This document shows, piece by piece, positions 61,651 through 64,000 of a stretch of 64,000 nt of DNA. Under the pieces are notes generated by a model, which saw nothing but the letters and a program-made list of their open reading frames with translations, searched no databases and had not been told where the DNA came from. A program made the translations under genes and the position numbers. Every line of letters begins with the position of its first letter. Positions within the stretch are counted from its first letter, which is position 1. Source of the stretch: Lacinutrix algicola. GTDB taxonomy: Bacteria > Bacteroidota > Bacteroidia > Flavobacteriales > Flavobacteriaceae. Location: contig NZ_LIQH01000040.1 in assembly GCF_001418085.1 (NCBI RefSeq), positions 62,001-126,000 of the forward strand, in the 5' to 3' direction.

Positions 61651-62304
61651 TTATAATTTGGTAATTATGGTTTCTTCTGAAAATCTCGATTTTGGAAGCT
61701 TCGCATTAAAATCGGTATCTTTTCTATATCCTAAAGACACAACAGCTAATGCTGTATAGCCTTTTTCATGTAAGTCAAACTCTTTATCTAAAGCTTTTAC
61801 ATCTACACCTTCCATAGGACAAGCATCAATACCTAAAGCTGCAGCACCTAATAAAAGTGCGCCCATATTTAAATACACTTGCTTTTCCATCCAATGTGAC
61901 AAATCTTTAAGGTCGTATTTATGAAGGTCTACAAACATCTTACGACCACCTTGTACTTGATCTTTAAATTCTTGTGCAGCAAAACGACCATCTTTATCTT
62001 CTTGTTCTAAAATACTAGTCAAATATGCTTCATCTGCATGTGTACGCGCAGCAATAACAATGACATGAGAAGCATCTAAAATCTTTGGTGTGTTAAACGG
62101 AAAAGAAACCTCTGTCCCTTTTGCAATACGTGCTTTCCCTTCTGGAGTATCGGCAATTAAAAAATGCCAAGGTTGTAAATTTATACTTGATGGACTTAAA
62201 CGTAATACATCTTTTACTTGTTTAAAATCTGCATCTGAGATCTTTTTAGTAGCATCAAACTGTTTTACAGAGTAACGGTCTTTTAAAATATCTGTTAAAT
62301 TCAT
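61651..62304 (-). CDS. Nitroreductase-family NAD(P)H oxidoreductase
   Basis: This 217-residue FMN-dependent dimeric oxidoreductase of the NfsB type reduces nitroaromatics and quinones. LKDRYSVKQFDATKKISDADF (FMN phosphate-binding Arg/Ser), LRLSPSSINLQPWHFLIADTPEGKARIA (about 34-61), and GAAALGIDACPMEGVDVKALDKEF (about 155-178) are typical. It is the first gene of the six-gene operon. Its promoter (TTG-N20-TACTTTTG) is divergent from that of the HxlR regulator, a common regulatory pair for quinone and electrophile sensing. Confidence 0.94.
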   Translation of the reverse strand: MNLTDILKDRYSVKQFDATKKISDADFKQVKDVLRLSPSSINLQPWHFLIADTPEGKARIAKGTEVSFPFNTPKILDASHVIVIAARTHADEAYLTSILEQEDKDGRFAAQEFKDQVQGGRKMFVDLHKYDLKDLSHWMEKQVYLNMGALLLGAAALGIDACPMEGVDVKALDKEFDLHEKGYTALAVVSLGYRKDTDFNAKLPKSRFSEETIITKL

Positions 62305-62349
62305 GTCTTTATATTTAGTCGATTAATTATACTATCATTTTTATAGTGA

Positions 62350-62380
62350 CAAAAGTATATATAGTATTGTTATCTTGCAA
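62350..62380 (-). promoter_or_regulatory. Promoter of the nitroreductase operon
   Basis: Minus-strand TTG (62378-62380), exactly 20 bp and TACTTTTG (62350-62357) match the Bacteroidota sigma-ABfr consensus. The box is 45 bp upstream of the nitroreductase start. Confidence 0.7.
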
Positions 62381-62440
62381 TAACGGTTTAAAAGTATAGT
62401 ATAGCAATAAATATATAACAACCTGTTTGTCAATACTATA
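62360..62440. promoter_or_regulatory. Candidate HxlR operator region
   Basis: Inverted repeats TATAGTATTG (62360-62369) and CAATACTATA (62431-62440) lie between the two divergent promoters, with related AGTATAGTATAG between them. One half overlaps the nitroreductase promoter spacer. Binding by HxlR is inferred from position and symmetry. Confidence 0.4.
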
Positions 62441-62470
62441 AACATAATAAATAAACTATAAAAAGTATGG

Positions 62471-62501
62471 TTGCATATTAAATTAAAGCTGCTTACCTTT
62501 G
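62471..62501 (+). promoter_or_regulatory. Promoter of the HxlR regulator gene
   Basis: TTG (62471-62473), 20 bp and TACCTTTG (62494-62501) give a full consensus match. The box is 54 bp before the ATG. Confidence 0.7.
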
Positions 62502-62555
62502 CTTTGTAATAACAAATTAACATTGAAATACATTTTAGTTTATATATAAGAAGTA

Positions 62556-62945
62556 ATGGATAGAAAAGAACTATTTGAAAAGAAACCAAAAATTAAGATC
62601 AACGATAAAATATCCTTTTGCCCAACAAGCGCAGCTATGCAACTTATTGGCGGAAAATGGAAGAGTGTTATACTTACACATTTAACTAGTAATAAGAAGC
62701 GGTATAACGAGTTACGTAAAGAAATACCGGGTATTACAGAACGCACCCTAAGTTTGCAATTGAAACAACTAGAAGCTGATGGTATTGTAAGCAGAAAAGT
62801 TTATACTAAAAAACCACCTTTAAAAGTAGAATACACGCTAACTGAGTTTGGACAAACTCTTACTCCTATTTTAAATCTAATTACGGAATGGGGCTTATTT
62901 GCTGCAGAAACTAAAGGCGAGTTTTTATTTGAAGAGGTTAAATAA
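62556..62945 (+). CDS. HxlR-family transcriptional regulator
   Basis: This 129-residue winged-helix regulator has MQLIGGKWKSVILTHLTSNKKRYNELRKEIPGITERTLSLQLKQLEADGIVSRKVY (about 28-85), the standard HxlR/MarR-like DNA-binding core. Cys22 in SFCPTSAAM lies at the position of the redox-sensing Cys of YodB/HypR-type members, and it is the only Cys. The gene is divergent from the nitroreductase operon. It probably represses or activates that operon when quinones or other electrophiles modify the Cys. Confidence 0.93.
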   Translation: MDRKELFEKKPKIKINDKISFCPTSAAMQLIGGKWKSVILTHLTSNKKRYNELRKEIPGITERTLSLQLKQLEADGIVSRKVYTKKPPLKVEYTLTEFGQTLTPILNLITEWGLFAAETKGEFLFEEVK

Positions 62946-62994
62946 ATACGGCTACTCTATTAGGTAGTCTTATTATATTTTTAAACTGAAGCGT

Positions 62995-63161
62995 TTACAA
63001 TAAACTATCGGTTATTGATAATAAGTGCTTAATTTTAGCCTCATCATAAGCATCTAGATGCGCTGATGAAAAACACCCTTTCGGATCTCCTTTATCATTA
63101 TCAAAATACTTCCCGGAATCGTTTTTATAAGCCTCAGTTTTTCTGCCGGAGACCAATAACC
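62995..63161 (-). pseudogene. C-terminal remnant of a short-chain dehydrogenase
   Basis: The minus strand reads SGKYFDNDKGDPKGCFSSAH then LDAYDEAKIKHLLSITDSLL and stop. This resembles the C-terminus of SDR-family oxidoreductases that end GKYFDND...AHPDAYD..K. Upstream the frame loses similarity and there is no start, so only about 55 codons survive. It lies next to the HxlR gene, so it may be a former member of this stress locus. Confidence 0.5.
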
Positions 63162-63256
63162 AGCTCTGCGAAGTGTTCTGAAAAATCTAAGTGCTGCTAT
63201 GCGAGTGTCTCTGACTTAGTACCCACAACAATGAGCAAACAATAATATACAAACAA

Positions 63257-63280
63257 AAAGCACAGCGAGAGTTGTGCTTT
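63257..63280. terminator. Terminator-like hairpin
   Basis: An 8-bp stem AAAGCACA/TGTGCTTT (63257-63264 with 63273-63280) has T-rich flanks on both strands. It may end the minus-strand LysR-type gene or plus-strand read-through from HxlR. Confidence 0.5.
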
Positions 63281-63479
63281 AATTATTATTAATGATAATA
63301 AGCGGCTGCATTTTGTTTATACCAAATGAATTTCGAAATGATTGATAATAAATTTGAATTATTTTTTCTTAATATGAAATAGAAAATCTAATCATAGCCT
63401 TAGTTATGGTTCTATTTTATATTGAAATATTAAGGAAAAAGAAACGAATTTAATCGGTCATTTTGATGTTTATTTGGTA

Positions 63480-64000
63480 TTACTTCATCTTTGCTGTAAA
63501 TATATTTCGAAGCACCTCTAGTTCTTTCTTGTATTTCAAATCTGTTCTTGAGGCAAAATACAAGGTGTTTTCGGTTTTTACTTTTCCTTCCCAAACTAAA
63601 TTGATCTCTTTATTCGAAATCTCCTTTTGACATAGAAAATCTGGCACTAATGCCAATCCGTTTTCATTAGATAAACATCGAATGATAGAAGTGATATTAG
63701 GCAAAATATAGTTGGGTTTAAAAGATGGTTTTTTATTGAAATTCTCAAACCAAAAACGTCTAAAATGCTCCATTTCGTTGGAGGAACTATACCAACTATT
63801 TTTCAATAATTCCGCTTCTAAGGCATTCAAATTATTAGCTTCAATGTGCTTTTTTATCTCGGTTGTATCCGTTTTATTTCCTGCAATGAGAATAATTCTT
63901 TCTTTCGAAAAAGGGACATACTCCACCGGCGATTTTTTATCATTTTGTTTTCTGGGCGTAATTACTAAATCTAAAATGCCATTATTCAAGTCTTTTATTA
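63480..64000 (-). CDS. LysR-type transcriptional regulator, C-terminal part (cut by window edge)
   Basis: The frame is open to the right edge, so this is the effector-binding part of a LysR-type regulator. The visible 173 residues follow the LysR substrate-binding fold: GILDLVITPRK, a linker VPFSKERIILIAGNK, HFRRFWFENFN, then LPNITSIIRCLSNENGLALVPDFLCQKEI (the conserved GLALVPDFLC strand-helix) and LYFASRTDLKYKKELEVLRNIF. The DNA-binding helix-turn-helix lies outside the window. Its target is likely the next locus to the right. Confidence 0.82.
   Translation of the reverse strand, partial: IKDLNNGILDLVITPRKQNDKKSPVEYVPFSKERIILIAGNKTDTTEIKKHIEANNLNALEAELLKNSWYSSSNEMEHFRRFWFENFNKKPSFKPNYILPNITSIIRCLSNENGLALVPDFLCQKEISNKEINLVWEGKVKTENTLYFASRTDLKYKKELEVLRNIFTAKMK

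Larger units (their letters stand above)
62946..63479. other. Stretch without intact genes
   Basis: This 534-bp gap holds a C-terminal dehydrogenase remnant (62995-63161) and a hairpin (63257-63280). The part from 63281 to 63479 shows only AT-rich sequence with no feature that I can assign. Confidence 0.6.

Noticed and set aside
1-64000. tRNA, rRNA, riboswitch or insertion sequence
   Set aside because: Reading both strands I saw no tRNA-like T-loop context, no rRNA segments and no transposase reading frames; small RNAs cannot be excluded by eye.

Overview
The window is low-GC DNA from the chromosome of a member of the Bacteroidota, most likely a marine-type Flavobacteriaceae. This is inferred from flavobacterial families (HYC_CC_PP-type, DUF6515-type, DUF3347-tailed CusB, LytTR/LytS pairs) and from Bacteroidota promoters of the form TTG-N20-TAnnTTTG. 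The preference for A/T-rich start regions without strong Shine-Dalgarno sequences fits too. No rRNA, tRNA, CRISPR array, transposase or integrase was recognised.

Left part (1-16 kb): a helicase fragment, a DEAD-box RNA helicase with an RlmI-type methyltransferase, and a ribosome hibernation factor form ordinary chromosome. From about 4.1 to 12.5 kb lies an accessory defence-like island. It holds a small hypothetical gene, a CoiA-like nuclease, and a tight minus-strand operon of DNA methyltransferase, PD-(D/E)XK-like nuclease, dGTPase and a nucleotidyltransferase-like protein. Two different perfect 45-bp direct repeats bracket the CoiA-like gene and the four-gene operon, and they overlap by 5 bp where the two units meet. 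Each unit therefore looks like a separately gained or removable cassette. Next come a caspase-like (apparently inactive) protein and a secreted protein with 28 YadA-like 17-residue repeats ending in an S74 chaperone.

Middle (16-29 kb): a MacAB-TolC-type efflux operon ends in a LytS/LytTR two-component pair, followed by a small EF-hand lipoprotein and a DUF6515 protein. A decayed second copy of the block [DUF6515 3' end - EF-hand lipoprotein - LytTR regulator] lies at 16.0-17.0 kb. Remnants of an NhaC antiporter and of an alcohol dehydrogenase, an MFS exporter and an Old Yellow Enzyme complete this section.

Copper region (28.7-39.1 kb): a plus-strand run encodes an HYC_CC_PP protein, CusA, CusC-like, CopA, CusB and an HMA lipoprotein. 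Together they would take copper or silver out of the cytoplasm (CopA) and across the outer membrane (CusABC). The cusA frame carries two in-frame copies of a palindromic REP-like element.

Polyol region (39.2-47.2 kb): an outer-membrane barrel, a ribose-type ABC importer, a mannitol-type dehydrogenase and a fructokinase-type PfkB kinase form one operon opposite a Nudix/winged-helix (NrtR/AraR-type) regulator. The expected route is polyol import, oxidation to a ketose and phosphorylation.

Right part (47.2-64 kb): an operon contains egtB and egtD (ergothioneine) with an atypical racemase, an NmrA-type reductase and a SnoaL-like protein. A second one holds a Kef-type antiporter with its oxidoreductase and an AraC regulator, and MarC follows. 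The last is a six-gene operon (nitroreductase, double ABM, degenerate MBL, acetolactate-decarboxylase lipoprotein, CMD/SMP-30 fusion, quinone-oxidoreductase-like protein). It is divergent from an HxlR regulator and reads as a reactive-electrophile or quinone response. The window ends inside a LysR-type regulator.
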